NCBI GenBank assembly: GCA_029776155.1
Contig: JAKOTU010000059.1
Coordinates: forward strand, 1-45,350
Source: Bacillota bacterium
GTDB taxonomy: Bacteria > Bacillota > Limnochordia > Darwinibacteriales > Darwinibacteriaceae
Direction of reading: 5' to 3'
DNA length: 45,350 nucleotides
Shown here: positions 37,481 through 45,350 of the stretch, one piece after another
Position numbering within the stretch: the first letter of the stretch is position 1
Layout: every line of letters starts with the position of its first letter
The notes under the pieces: model-generated
Databases searched by the model: none
Told to the model about the DNA's origin: nothing
What the model saw: only the letters and a program-made list of their open reading frames with translations
Translations under genes and position numbers: made by a program

Positions 37481-39920
37481 TGAAACTCACCTCCTTGCGG
37501 CAGATCCCCTGGAAGGGGCAGTAGCGGCACATACGGGGCCCAACAGGTTCAATGGGGAAGACCCCCGCCAAAAGGGAGTTCACGAGCTCAGACACGATCC
37601 GCTCAAAGCTTTCCAGCTGCTGGGCAAAATCTTCCCCGGCCATGATGCTGCTGTGATGCACATCCAGTTCAGCGCTGTACCGCTCGTGGAACACCCCCCG
37701 CAGGGTGCCGGAATCAATGGAATAGTAGGCTGCACCCACACTGCATCCCTTAGGGAGGAAGGCTTGGGCAGCCAGGAGATAAGCCCCGACCTGCACGTCT
37801 TTTCCCTCCAAAAGCTCAGTGGTGGTGGGAGGGGTTCCTGTCTTGTAGTCATAGAGCACATACACCCCGCTGGGGTGCAGATCGATCCGGTCAATCCTGC
37901 CCCGCAGGCGCACAGGGCCGCTGGCAGTTGGGATTACCACGTCCTTAAATTCATGCTCAAGGTAAACCGGGCGAAAGCCCCGCTGCACCCGCTGTAGATC
38001 CCTGCGGATAAAGGCGCGCATGGTGCGGATTAGATCCGCGGGAGGCTGAAAGCCCTGCTCCAAATAGGCCTGGGTAACCAGTTCCTCCACCAGCACCTGG
38101 CTTTCGGGTAAGGAGGGGAGGGGGCCTGTCAAGTGCCGCTCCCAAAAAGTGCGCAGCACACTGTGGATGATAATCCCCTTCTCCCGGGCATCCAGCTCCA
38201 ATGACTCTTCTTCCCATACCTCCAGGCCCAGAACATGGGCGCAGAAAAAGCGGTAGGGGCAGCCGGCGTAGGTGTTCAGTTCAGAAACGCTGAGCCCCTC
38301 TTTGAGCACCTTCTCCCTCAGCTCCTGCACCAGCCTTTCATCGCGCAGGCGGCCGGTGCCCAAAAACAGTGTGGGCCTGTGCACAGGGGTCAGGCGGGCA
38401 GCCCCTTTTTCGGCAGCAGCTGGAGGGAGCACCGTGGCGGGGAGGTTCAGCTTCCCTTCCCGATCCACCTCCGGGTAGTAGAGCCAAAGGTGCCGGGCGG
38501 CAGTGGTGAGGCGGGCGTAGAGCGCATCCCGTTCCGCCTCCGCCCGGGTCTTGGTGAGCCAGTGGGTCCGGCTGGACGGCGGAAACTGCCCTTCCACCAA
38601 ACCACCCACATACAGGTACTGATACGGACAGCCACCCAGCTGCTCCACTGCCAATACCTGGACCCGTTCGGCAAAGGTGCGCCTGGGGCGCAGCACGTAG
38701 CTGTCCAGGAGAGCCTCCAGGAGCTGCAGGAACTTGCCGGGCGTTGCGGTCCACCCCAGGCCCTGCAGGGTCTGGGCAATACTGTTCAGGCCATCCCAGG
38801 CCTTTACCAACTGGGCCCAATTCTCCAAATCCTCCTGGGGATCCACCCAAAGCTCAGGGTCCAGTTCTGCCAACAGGCCTTCCAGCCAGCGTCCGTACTC
38901 TGCCAAGGGCCTGGCCCTGAGCTCCTCCCCCAGCTGGGCCACAAGGCTGAGCACCCGCTCCCAGCCCGGACTTTGCCCTAGGTAACTGCGCCAGGCAGGG
39001 AGACCTTTAAGGGGGGGAGCCAAGCGCAGCAGTCGGTGCTCTTCTGGGGTTAGGCCAAACGGAAAACCCCAACCCGGAGCGGTGAGCAGCTCCAGAGCGC
39101 GCTTATCCCACCCCGCGAGCTCCCCTGCCAGGAGCGTGAGCAGCGTTTTGCCCACAGGGGTGTTGCGCAGGGTAAGACCCGGCGGCTGCCAGGGAATGTG
39201 CAGGCGCTCAAAGACGGGCATAATGATGGGCAGGTACTGGGAGGGATTGGGAAAAGCCACAGCCAACGCCTCCACAGGGGTGCCCTGTTCCAGCTGGCTG
39301 CGCAGGGCCAGGCCAATCTGCTCCACTTCCGCGGCTGGGTCCGCAGCTTTGCACACCCTAATCTCTTCGGGCTGCACCTGTGGCTGCACAACTTCCAAGC
39401 TGCGACCCTGGGCCAGGGCCTGGACAAACGCCTCTTCCAGGGGTCTCAGCTCAGTGAGCCCCTCCAGCCTGATGGCGCGCACATCCGGCAGGACCTGCTG
39501 TCTTTTCATTAGATCTAGGGCCAACTGCAAACGTCCAGGGGCATTCACCACCCCGTGTTCCTGCAGAATCTGGTGATAGCGGCGGTGCAGCAGAGCCAAT
39601 TCCTGCCTGCCCTGGTTAGGTAGGGCACCGAAAACCTCTTCTCCGTAATCAATCCTGTTAAACAGCCATTTCAACTCAGCAATGAACCCCTTAAACTGGG
39701 AGATAGGCGCGAAAAAGTCCAGGCTGCTTTCCAGATCCTGCACGCTCTGCCAGAGGGCGATCTCTTCCAGCAGGCGGTTTTCGGTGTAGGGAACCAGCCC
39801 GGCGCGCAAAATCTGGGCGGCCAGCCCGCCCAGGGTAACCGCGGCCGCCTGCTGCCCCTCCCGGGAGAGGCGGCGCCTAGTCTGCCGCAAATAGGCACTG
39901 GGAACGATATGTACAATCAT
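37470..39920 (-). CDS. addB: AddB-like iron-sulfur nuclease subunit lacking a Walker A motif
   Basis: This is the second subunit of AddAB. It has 816 residues from the ATG with a GGGGGG site; the frame is open 25 codons further into the next gene. The N-terminus (MIVHIVPSAYLRQTRRRLSR) has no G-x4-GK(S/T) loop, so this subunit should not bind ATP in the canonical way. The C-terminal nuclease is complete: His586 (IIIHSVL), Asp677 (GRIDRID), Asp691 and Lys693 (YDYKTG). The iron-sulfur cysteines are Cys554 (AGCPYRFF) and Cys798, Cys801, Cys807 (CRYC-x5-C). At 816 residues it is shorter than the roughly 1160 of Bacillus AddB. It overlaps the addA start by 11 bases. Confidence 0.9.
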   Translation of the reverse strand: MIVHIVPSAYLRQTRRRLSREGQQAAAVTLGGLAAQILRAGLVPYTENRLLEEIALWQSVQDLESSLDFFAPISQFKGFIAELKWLFNRIDYGEEVFGALPNQGRQELALLHRRYHQILQEHGVVNAPGRLQLALDLMKRQQVLPDVRAIRLEGLTELRPLEEAFVQALAQGRSLEVVQPQVQPEEIRVCKAADPAAEVEQIGLALRSQLEQGTPVEALAVAFPNPSQYLPIIMPVFERLHIPWQPPGLTLRNTPVGKTLLTLLAGELAGWDKRALELLTAPGWGFPFGLTPEEHRLLRLAPPLKGLPAWRSYLGQSPGWERVLSLVAQLGEELRARPLAEYGRWLEGLLAELDPELWVDPQEDLENWAQLVKAWDGLNSIAQTLQGLGWTATPGKFLQLLEALLDSYVLRPRRTFAERVQVLAVEQLGGCPYQYLYVGGLVEGQFPPSSRTHWLTKTRAEAERDALYARLTTAARHLWLYYPEVDREGKLNLPATVLPPAAAEKGAARLTPVHRPTLFLGTGRLRDERLVQELREKVLKEGLSVSELNTYAGCPYRFFCAHVLGLEVWEEESLELDAREKGIIIHSVLRTFWERHLTGPLPSLPESQVLVEELVTQAYLEQGFQPPADLIRTMRAFIRRDLQRVQRGFRPVYLEHEFKDVVIPTASGPVRLRGRIDRIDLHPSGVYVLYDYKTGTPPTTTELLEGKDVQVGAYLLAAQAFLPKGCSVGAAYYSIDSGTLRGVFHERYSAELDVHHSSIMAGEDFAQQLESFERIVSELVNSLLAGVFPIEPVGPRMCRYCPFQGICRKEVSFSGF

Positions 39921-39936
39921 CTTCTCGCCCCCCAAG

Positions 39937-40758
39937 CTAGAGCAGGAGCTCTTCGATAATGAAAGCCACGCCATCCTGATCGTTGCTAGGCGCAATCAGT
40001 TTGGCCTTTTCCTTAAGGAGCGGCGAGCCGTTTTCCATGGCGATGCCCAGTCCCGCCCAAAGGATCATCTCCAGATCATTGATATTGTCCCCAATGGCCG
40101 CCGCCTCTTCGGGAGCAATACCCAGGCGCTGGGCCACATAAGCCACCCCCGCCCCTTTGCTGCTGTGGGCGGGCAGAAGCTCGATCCCCCGCCAATCATT
40201 CCGCTCCCTGCCGAAAAGCAGCGCGTTAACCCGGCCGGCATAGTCGCGCCGGAGCTGATCATAGAGGGCGTCCACCTTGGCCGGGAGGTCGATAATGGCC
40301 AGGCGCACCGGCGGGCTGGTGATTTTGATCTCCTGGACAAACTCGGCAGCTTCGCCTAAGAAGTAGTCCAGCAAGTTCTCCGGTTCCTGCCAGCGCCCGC
40401 TGGGGGCCAAGACCTTTTCCCCTGCACTTTCCCCGGTGTACACCACGTAGTTCACCGCCCAGGCATTGAGCTTGTCCACCAGTTCGGCGGCTAAATCCGG
40501 GCAGATGCCCGACTGGATTACCGTTTCCCGGGTCACAGGATCGGCAACCACCACGCCGTTATGCACCACCATGAGCTCGCGCAAGCCAAGAGCCGCGGCT
40601 AAAGCCAGGGAATTGCCCAGGCGCCGGCCGGTGGCCAGCACCACCTTGATTCCCCGCTGGCAGGCCTTCTGAACGGCAGCGATCGTTCTGGGCGTAAGCT
40701 GGGCACTGCTGTTGAGCAGAGTGCCGTCGATATCTATGGCCAGCAGTTTGTAGTTCAT
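39937..40758 (-). CDS. Cof-type HAD-superfamily phosphatase
   Basis: It has 273 residues. Motif I is AIDIDGTLL with the nucleophile and acid/base Asp pair (about 8 and 10), motif II VVLATGRR, motif III lysine SSKGAGVAYV, and motif IV GDNINDLEMI. The cap between about 85 and 195 is of the C2B type, as in Cof/YwpJ phosphatases acting on sugar phosphates, FMN or PLP. The ATG with GGAGTGGG ahead is preferred over the 20-codon upstream extension. It lies between the Ski2-like helicase and addB. Substrate is not known. Confidence 0.9.
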   Translation of the reverse strand: MNYKLLAIDIDGTLLNSSAQLTPRTIAAVQKACQRGIKVVLATGRRLGNSLALAAALGLRELMVVHNGVVVADPVTRETVIQSGICPDLAAELVDKLNAWAVNYVVYTGESAGEKVLAPSGRWQEPENLLDYFLGEAAEFVQEIKITSPPVRLAIIDLPAKVDALYDQLRRDYAGRVNALLFGRERNDWRGIELLPAHSSKGAGVAYVAQRLGIAPEEAAAIGDNINDLEMILWAGLGIAMENGSPLLKEKAKLIAPSNDQDGVAFIIEELLL

Positions 40759-40772
40759 GGTGCATCCCACTC

Positions 40773-43016
40773 CTACAGCCAGATGGACACCTCGTCCCGG
40801 TCCATCAGGCTGATGCATTCCCGCAGCTTTTCCTGGAGCACCGGATCTTCGCCGGCAGCATTGCGCACCTGCCTGAGCAGGTCAATGCCCCGCCGGAAGG
40901 CAAAGACCAAATCGCCCTCATCCACGGAAGCAGCTTCCACCAGCTTGGTGAAGCTTTCCCCGTTGCTCCACCGGTAGGCCAGGGCAGCCACATGATCGTG
41001 GAACTGGACCGTGGAATAGCCCAGCATGTGCTGCTCCAGCTTGAGCAGGTTGTGATAAATGCGGAGGATAGGGCCGAAATCCAGCCTATGTTTGATCCGC
41101 AGCTCGTTTTTGCGGGGCTCGTAACCCACGGCCACCATGGCCGCATTCAGTTCCGCCGCAGGGTAGGTGTGGAACAGCCCCTCCATGAACATCTCTGTGA
41201 GCATGAGCTCGTGCCCGTGAATCTGGCTGGCAAACAGCCCCGCGGAAGTGAGCTGATCGTGCTCCAAGTACCCCAAGGTTTCCAGCAGGGCCTTTTTGTC
41301 CTCGAACTCCCGGATATAGCGCTCCAGGGGATTGAGGGTCTGTTCTTTCAACAGAAGCTGCTCATAGGCCTTTACTTTCCTTCTAAAGCGGCGGTTCTCC
41401 CTGCGCAGCGAAGCCCGCTCCCGACCGGGATAGGCCCGGTAAAAGGCGCTGTCTAAGCGCTGGGTCAGGGCGCGGATTTCCCGCTTCAGTTTGCTGCGGG
41501 TACGCTTATTATACGCTGTGTTCAGCTTCCTTTCCAGTTCCAGACGCTTTTTTACCGTTTTGACCAGCTGCTCCCTGCCCCGCAGGTTCTTGATATAGGG
41601 GGCCAGCTCTTCTTCGAGCATCTCCATTTCCACCAATACCCCTTGGCGCTCCGCGGAAGCTTGGTAGGTGGCAAAGTTTTGCCCTAGGATACGGTAGATC
41701 TCCTCCTCGCTGTAATTCTTCACCAGGTTGAGGATGGAGTTGTAGGTGAGGCTGAACTGGCTCTGCAGGGGCTCCACTTCGTCCTCGTTCATGCTGGGGA
41801 ACTGGCTGGGATCGAAGTAGTTGAGGTCCACCAGCATAAAGGCAAACCCTTCCTGGTCAATCCCCCGGCGGCCCGCCCGTCCTGCCATCTGGAAATACTC
41901 CCGGTTGGAAATGGGCCGGAAAGTGACGCCGTCCCACTTTGTGCTGGAATCGAAGCACACCGTTTTGCAGGGGAAGTTGAGCCCCACGGCAAAGGTTTCG
42001 GTGCAGTACAGAACGGCAATCAGCCTGCGCGTAAACAGCTCTTCCACAATATCCTTCAAAACCGGGAGCATACCCGCGTGGTGATAGGCAATCCCCTTCA
42101 TGAGCAAGCGGCGCAGATGGGGCCAGCGCCCGCTCTCCATGGAGGGATAGCGTTCTAGCACCTCGTCCATCACCTGGGCCACCTGGCGCTTCTGCTCCCT
42201 GTCCAAAAAGTCCTCCACCTCACCCAGCTCGAAGGCGTTGCTTTCACATTTGCGCCTGCTGAAGGTGAAAAAGAGGCAGGGCAGGTATTCATCCTTGATG
42301 GCGCTGATCAGATCCAAGTGGGTGGTGGCGGGAACCTCCGGCCGGCCCGTAGGGCTCTGGCCAGCGAGCCTGCGGTACTTTTTCTGGAGGGCCCGCATGG
42401 TGGTAAAGCCCAGGGAGCGCTCGAAGAGGGCATGCTTCAGGGGAACAACGCGGTGGTTGTTGGTCACCACCTTCACTTCCTGGCGCTGCACTTCCTCAAT
42501 CCAGCTAGCCAGTTGATCCACATTGGGAATGGTTGCACTCAGGCCCAAAAAGCGCATGGTGGGGGGCATGAAAATCAGGCTCTCCTCCCACACACTCCCC
42601 CGCTCCGGGTCGTCGATATAATGGATCTCATCGAAGATGACATAGCGCACATCCCTTACCCGCTCAGGGTCTTCATGCAGCATGTTCCGGAAGATTTCGG
42701 TGGTCATGATCAAAATGGGGGCATCGGGGTTGATCACCACATCGCCGGTGAGGATGCCCACCGCTTCTTCGCCCACTACCCCTTTAAACTCCCGGAACTT
42801 CTGATTGCTCAGGGCCTTAATGGGCGCGGTGTACACCACCCGCCCCCCTTCGCGGTAGATTTTTTCGATGATGTAATCCGCGATGAGGGTTTTGCCCACT
42901 CCGGTGGGCGCGGCCACCAGCACCGATTTGTTGGCATCGATATAATCAACGGCCTCCTGTTGAAACGGATCTAAGACATAGCCGTGATAGGTGCGAGTTG
43001 CTGAATGTGTGGTCAA
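40773..43016 (-). CDS. Ski2/Mtr4-like DExH-box RNA helicase with C-terminal DSHCT-type region
   Basis: It has 747 residues from a TTG with AGGAGG six bases ahead; the frame is open 35 codons further but into a terminator hairpin. Superfamily 2 motifs: Walker A APTGVGKT (36-43), motif Ib region IMTTEIFRNML, DEIH (129-132), motif III SATIPN, and motif VI QMAGRAGRRGID (376-387). The block YHHAGMLPVLKDIVEELF is typical of Ski2-like helicases. A coiled-coil rich middle (about 475-570) and a helical C-terminus with YEPRKNELRIKHRLDFGPI and WSNGESFTKL resemble the DSHCT domain of Mtr4 and HelY. Such proteins unwind RNA in decay or processing. It heads the large minus-strand run. Confidence 0.88.
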   Translation of the reverse strand: MTTHSATRTYHGYVLDPFQQEAVDYIDANKSVLVAAPTGVGKTLIADYIIEKIYREGGRVVYTAPIKALSNQKFREFKGVVGEEAVGILTGDVVINPDAPILIMTTEIFRNMLHEDPERVRDVRYVIFDEIHYIDDPERGSVWEESLIFMPPTMRFLGLSATIPNVDQLASWIEEVQRQEVKVVTNNHRVVPLKHALFERSLGFTTMRALQKKYRRLAGQSPTGRPEVPATTHLDLISAIKDEYLPCLFFTFSRRKCESNAFELGEVEDFLDREQKRQVAQVMDEVLERYPSMESGRWPHLRRLLMKGIAYHHAGMLPVLKDIVEELFTRRLIAVLYCTETFAVGLNFPCKTVCFDSSTKWDGVTFRPISNREYFQMAGRAGRRGIDQEGFAFMLVDLNYFDPSQFPSMNEDEVEPLQSQFSLTYNSILNLVKNYSEEEIYRILGQNFATYQASAERQGVLVEMEMLEEELAPYIKNLRGREQLVKTVKKRLELERKLNTAYNKRTRSKLKREIRALTQRLDSAFYRAYPGRERASLRRENRRFRRKVKAYEQLLLKEQTLNPLERYIREFEDKKALLETLGYLEHDQLTSAGLFASQIHGHELMLTEMFMEGLFHTYPAAELNAAMVAVGYEPRKNELRIKHRLDFGPILRIYHNLLKLEQHMLGYSTVQFHDHVAALAYRWSNGESFTKLVEAASVDEGDLVFAFRRGIDLLRQVRNAAGEDPVLQEKLRECISLMDRDEVSIWL

Positions 43017-43075
43017 GGTCAGCCTCCTGTCTAGGAAAGAATCTAATCCCTTTCCTATATTCTCCCTATTTCGCC

Positions 43076-43114
43076 GAGAAAAAGACAGAGCCACCGGCCG
43101 CAGCGGCAGCTCTG
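43076..43114 (-). terminator. Rho-independent terminator after rbsK
   Basis: About 16 bases beyond the rbsK stop, CAGAGC and GCTCTG form the base of a hairpin with GC-rich inner pairing. It is followed on the minus strand by TCTTTTTCTC. It separates rbsK from the helicase gene. Confidence 0.65.
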
Positions 43115-43129
43115 GCCCCATCTTTGGCC

Positions 43130-44050
43130 TTACCTTTCTAAAAAGTGCAGCACTTCAGCCTTGGTGGGCACGGAAGGCTGAGCCCCGCGGCGGGTAACCG
43201 CCAGGGCAGCAGCCCCATTGGCGTACTCCACCGCCTCTTGCAGGCTGCGCCCCTCCCCAAGCTGGGCCGCGAGGGCCCCGGTGAAGGTATCGCCCGCGGC
43301 TACAGTGTCCACCACTTCCACCTGGTGGCCTGGAACGTGAAACTCACCGGAGGGAGTCAAGCCATAGGCACCTTGGGCTCCCAGGGTGATCACCGCAGCC
43401 TGGACACCCCGCTCGAGCAGAACTTGGGCGGCCTGCCGTGCGGAGTCCAGATCCCGTACCTCTACCCCCGTAAGCAGCTGGGCTTCGCTTTCATTGGGGG
43501 TGATCACGGTGATACACGGATAGATGTCTAAAGGCAGGGGCTGGGCCGGCGCGGGGTTAAGGATCACCTGCGCTCCCTGGGCATGGGCGGCCCGAATGGC
43601 CGCGAGCACTGTGTCTAAAGGGATTTCTAGTTGTACTACTACACAGGAACATTCTGCCATCACCGGCTTCAAGGCCTCAATGTCCTGGGGACTCAAAGCT
43701 GCATTGGCCCCGGGCACCACCATGATCCGGTTGTTGCCTCCCGCATCGATGACGATGAAGGCTACCCCGGAAGGATGCTCCTCATCCACCAGCAGATACT
43801 CGGTGGCGATCCCTTCCCCTTGCAGAGAAGCGATTTGATCCCTGCCGAAGGCATCCGCGCCAACGCGCCCCGCCATAATGGTGGGGACGCCCTGGCGGGC
43901 TGCGGCCACAGCCTGGTTGGCTCCTTTGCCGCCAAAATAGCGGTGGAACTCGGTACCCAAAATGGTTTCACCGTCCTTAGGCACCCGGGGTACATGCACC
44001 ACCAGATCCATGTTCAAACTGCCGATAACCAAAACCTTTGTGCGCCGCAT
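43130..44050 (-). CDS. rbsK: Ribokinase
   Basis: It phosphorylates ribose to ribose-5-phosphate. It has 306 residues. PfkB-family marks: GSLNMDLVV (10-18), FGGKGANQAVAAAR (39-52), the NPAPA sugar/phosphate block (165-169), TPNESEAQLLTG and the anion hole with catalytic Asp254 in DTVAAGDTFTGAL. The ATG chosen has GGAGG six bases ahead; an ATG two codons upstream abuts that site. It is monocistronic by appearance, with a promoter upstream and a terminator downstream, and no ribose transporter or RbsR is adjacent. Confidence 0.94.
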   Translation of the reverse strand: MRRTKVLVIGSLNMDLVVHVPRVPKDGETILGTEFHRYFGGKGANQAVAAARQGVPTIMAGRVGADAFGRDQIASLQGEGIATEYLLVDEEHPSGVAFIVIDAGGNNRIMVVPGANAALSPQDIEALKPVMAECSCVVVQLEIPLDTVLAAIRAAHAQGAQVILNPAPAQPLPLDIYPCITVITPNESEAQLLTGVEVRDLDSARQAAQVLLERGVQAAVITLGAQGAYGLTPSGEFHVPGHQVEVVDTVAAGDTFTGALAAQLGEGRSLQEAVEYANGAAALAVTRRGAQPSVPTKAEVLHFLER

Positions 44051-44081
44051 TAACATCCTCCGCTATGCTTGAGAGTTGGAA

Positions 44082-44110
44082 TGTATACTGATTTCGGGAT
44101 AGTTCGCCAA
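44082..44110 (-). promoter_or_regulatory. Sigma-A-type promoter for rbsK
   Basis: TTGGCG, 17 bases, TATACA on the minus strand, about 30 bases ahead of the rbsK start. A weaker plus-strand arrangement (TTGGAA, 16 bases, GATAGT) could serve selO from the same spacer. Confidence 0.55.
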
Positions 44111-44147
44111 CTTCCTGCCCGCGCATACTAGGGTCAGGAGGTATGCC

Positions 44148-44978
44148 ATGCAGACTAATGAGTTCGGCTTTAATTTCGATCATTCCTATGCCCGGCTGCC
44201 TGCAGCATTTTTTGCCCATGTCCAGCCGGCAGCGGTACCTAACCCCCAAATTGTCCTGTTGAACAAGCCTCTGGCCCAGTTTCTCGGGCTCAATGCAGAG
44301 CTGCTGGAAAGCTGCGGCGCGCCGCCTCTTTCGGGGCAGAAGCTGCCCGAGTGGTGCCTGCCCCTGGCCCAGGCCTACGCTGGCCATCAGTTCGGTTTTT
44401 TCACCATGCTTGGCGATGGCCGGGCCTTGCTTTTGGGCGAACAGATCACCCCTGGGGGCGAGCGCTACGACTTGCAGCTCAAGGGAACGGGGCCCACTCC
44501 CTATTCCCGGGGCGGCGATGGTAAAGCGGCCCTAGGACCCATGCTCAGGGAGTACATTATCAGCGAAGCCATGCACGCCCTGGGCATCCCCACGACCAGA
44601 AGCCTGGCTGTGGTCACAACTGGGGAATTGATTCCCCGGGAAAGGCTGCTCCCCGGCGCGGTGCTGGCCCGGGTGGCCAAAAGCCATCTCCGGGTGGGGA
44701 CTTTCCAGTATGCGGCCTTTGCTCCTCAGCATCTCCAAAGGCTGGCGGATTACACCTTAGAACGCCACTTTCCCGAGCTGGTCCCAAAGGAGGACAGGTA
44801 TGCCGCCCTGCTGCGCCGGGTAGTTGACCTCCAGGCGCGCCTAATTGCCCAGTGGATGCTGGTGGGCTTTGTGCACGGAGTGATGAATACTGACAACATG
44901 AGTATCAGCGGGGAAACCATCGATTACGGCCCCTGTGCTTTTCTAGATACCTATGATCCAGCGATTGTCAAGATATGA
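44148..44978 (+). pseudogene. selO: Truncated SelO (protein adenylyltransferase, YdiU/UPF0061)
   Basis: SelO is a pseudokinase-fold enzyme that transfers AMP to proteins. The ATG has AGGAGGT five bases ahead and the N-terminal half is normal: [55 protein letters not shown] and [25 protein letters not shown]. The native protein continues DPATVFSSID and runs to about 480 residues. Here it reads [10 protein letters not shown] and stops after 276. The change falls where AT-rich foreign DNA begins (about 44967), so insertion or rearrangement removed the last 200 or so residues. The product probably lacks activity, although the remaining half could still be expressed. Confidence 0.88.
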
Positions 44979-44982
44979 TGGT

Positions 44983-45207
44983 TTAAAAACTCACACCCTT
45001 GAGCTGGAGATATTCTTTTATGTCTTCAGGGTTGTGATAGAACTCTGCGATTAGGTCTAGGTGTTCTTGAATCAAGGTGCTTCCTCGGTTAAGTAGCCGG
45101 GCCATGAGAGGTTTGGGTATGGAAAAAAGGTGAAGAATCAATACGGCTTCAAATGTGCCTATGTAGTTATCAAGATCAAGTCCATAAGTGTGTGTAAAAT
45201 CCCTCGG
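44983..45207 (-). pseudogene. C-terminal remnant of an unidentified, probably mobile-element-borne gene
   Basis: A minus-strand frame is open for 74 codons, ending TAA at 44983-44985. From about DNYIGTFEAVLILHLF it has a protein-like helical character and ends EDIKEYLQLKGVSF. It has no start in the AT-rich upstream part; the beginning of the frame reads through the probable IS256 terminal repeat, so the native N-terminus was removed there. Base composition is far more AT-rich than the host genes. I do not recognise the family with confidence; a transposon-associated helical protein (perhaps DUF1670-like) is a guess. It abuts the selO break, so it probably arrived with the first insertion. Confidence 0.45.
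45174..45203 (-). repeat. Probable terminal inverted repeat of the IS256-family element
   Basis: About 15 bases after the transposase stop, the minus strand carries GGGATTTTACACAC, then ACTTATGGACTTGATC. The TTTTACACA...GGACTT pattern is typical of IS256-family ends. The other end is outside the window, so pairing cannot be checked. Confidence 0.5.
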
Positions 45208-45217
45208 TTAGATGAAC

Positions 45218-45349
45218 TCAGCGTATTGGGGTAACCTTACTTACTTTTTTTGCTTGTTGCTGTTGTTTTTTCCATTCATGGTATTCCGTCATGTCCAGGT
45301 ATCTTTTGCCGCTGGACCACTTTTCATCCATTTCCATCAATAAGGCACC
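45218..45349 (-). mobile_element. IS256-family (mutator-type) transposase, C-terminal fragment
   Basis: The last 43 codons of a minus-strand gene enter from the right edge and end TGA at 45218-45220. The sequence ALLMEMDEKWSSGKRYLDMTEY is the conserved C-terminal end of IS256-family transposases (LMEMDEKW, then RYLxMxEY). The tail is rich in Gln and Lys. Only this end is in the window, so whether the element is intact is unknown. It would be inserted into the remnant gene that itself follows the selO break. Confidence 0.85.
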
Positions 45350-45350
45350 A

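Noticed and set aside
43017..43121. N-terminal extension of the Ski2-like helicase to an ATG at 43121
   Set aside because: The extension runs through the rbsK terminator hairpin and lacks a ribosome-binding site, whereas the TTG at 43016 has a good AGGAGG.

Overview
The window looks like a piece of chromosome from a moderately GC-rich, endospore-forming Bacillota (Firmicutes), probably from a deep-branching clostridial or Limnochordia-like lineage. This is inferred from gene content: the cggR-gap-pgk-tpiA-gpmI-eno operon, whiA, yvcK, a DnaD-domain gene next to dnaI, cdaA-cdaR-glmM, addAB, a YmfF/YmfH-like M16 pair and a cwlD-type spore-cortex amidase. GC content was judged by eye. No rRNA, tRNA or CRISPR array was seen. 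About 95% of the sequence is coding, almost all on the minus strand, and no gene-free stretch exceeds about 250 bases.

Region 1 (1-1500): the tail of an IS30-like transposase abuts the 3' end of a GH1 beta-glucosidase gene, whose last codons seem to come from the element. Region 2 (1.6-13.7 kb, minus strand) runs nagA-nagB-yvcK-vanW-like-whiA, then a promoter with a CggR-type operator, then cggR-gap-pgk-tpiA-gpmI-eno, ending in a rho-independent terminator. It joins amino-sugar recycling to fructose-6-phosphate, the YvcK metabolic regulator, and the complete triose-phosphate half of glycolysis. Region 3 (13.7-15.3 kb, plus strand) is a two-gene polar amino-acid ABC importer without its ATPase. 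It is divergent from nagA, and the shared spacer carries an imperfect 19-base direct repeat.

Region 4 (15.3-43.0 kb, minus strand) is a train of tightly packed genes. In transcription order it holds a Ski2/Mtr4-like helicase, a Cof-type HAD phosphatase, addB, addA, two M16 peptidases, 5-formyl-THF cyclo-ligase, glpK, deoC, a LolA-like/TPR protein, a methyltransferase and cwlD. A promoter candidate follows. Then come an archaeal-type ADP-dependent sugar kinase, a small flavodoxin-like protein, a class V aminotransferase, cdaA, cdaR, glmM, acpS, nnr, alr, a surface-anchored glucodextranase-C-like protein, a DnaD-domain protein and dnaI. The common thread is cell-wall precursor supply, c-di-AMP signalling, DNA replication and repair, and spore-wall maturation.

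Region 5 (43.1-45.35 kb): rbsK has its own promoter and terminator and is divergent from selO. selO is cut off after about 273 codons by foreign AT-rich DNA, which holds the tail of an unidentified gene and then the end of an IS256-family element. Both window edges therefore fall in insertion sequences.

The most noteworthy items are the ADP-dependent sugar kinase in a bacterium, an AddA whose nuclease domain carries the four-cysteine iron-sulfur pattern normally seen in AddB, the nag-yvcK-whiA-cggR glycolytic super-cluster lacking rapZ, and the Ski2-like helicase. No wholly new multi-gene system could be demonstrated from the sequence alone.
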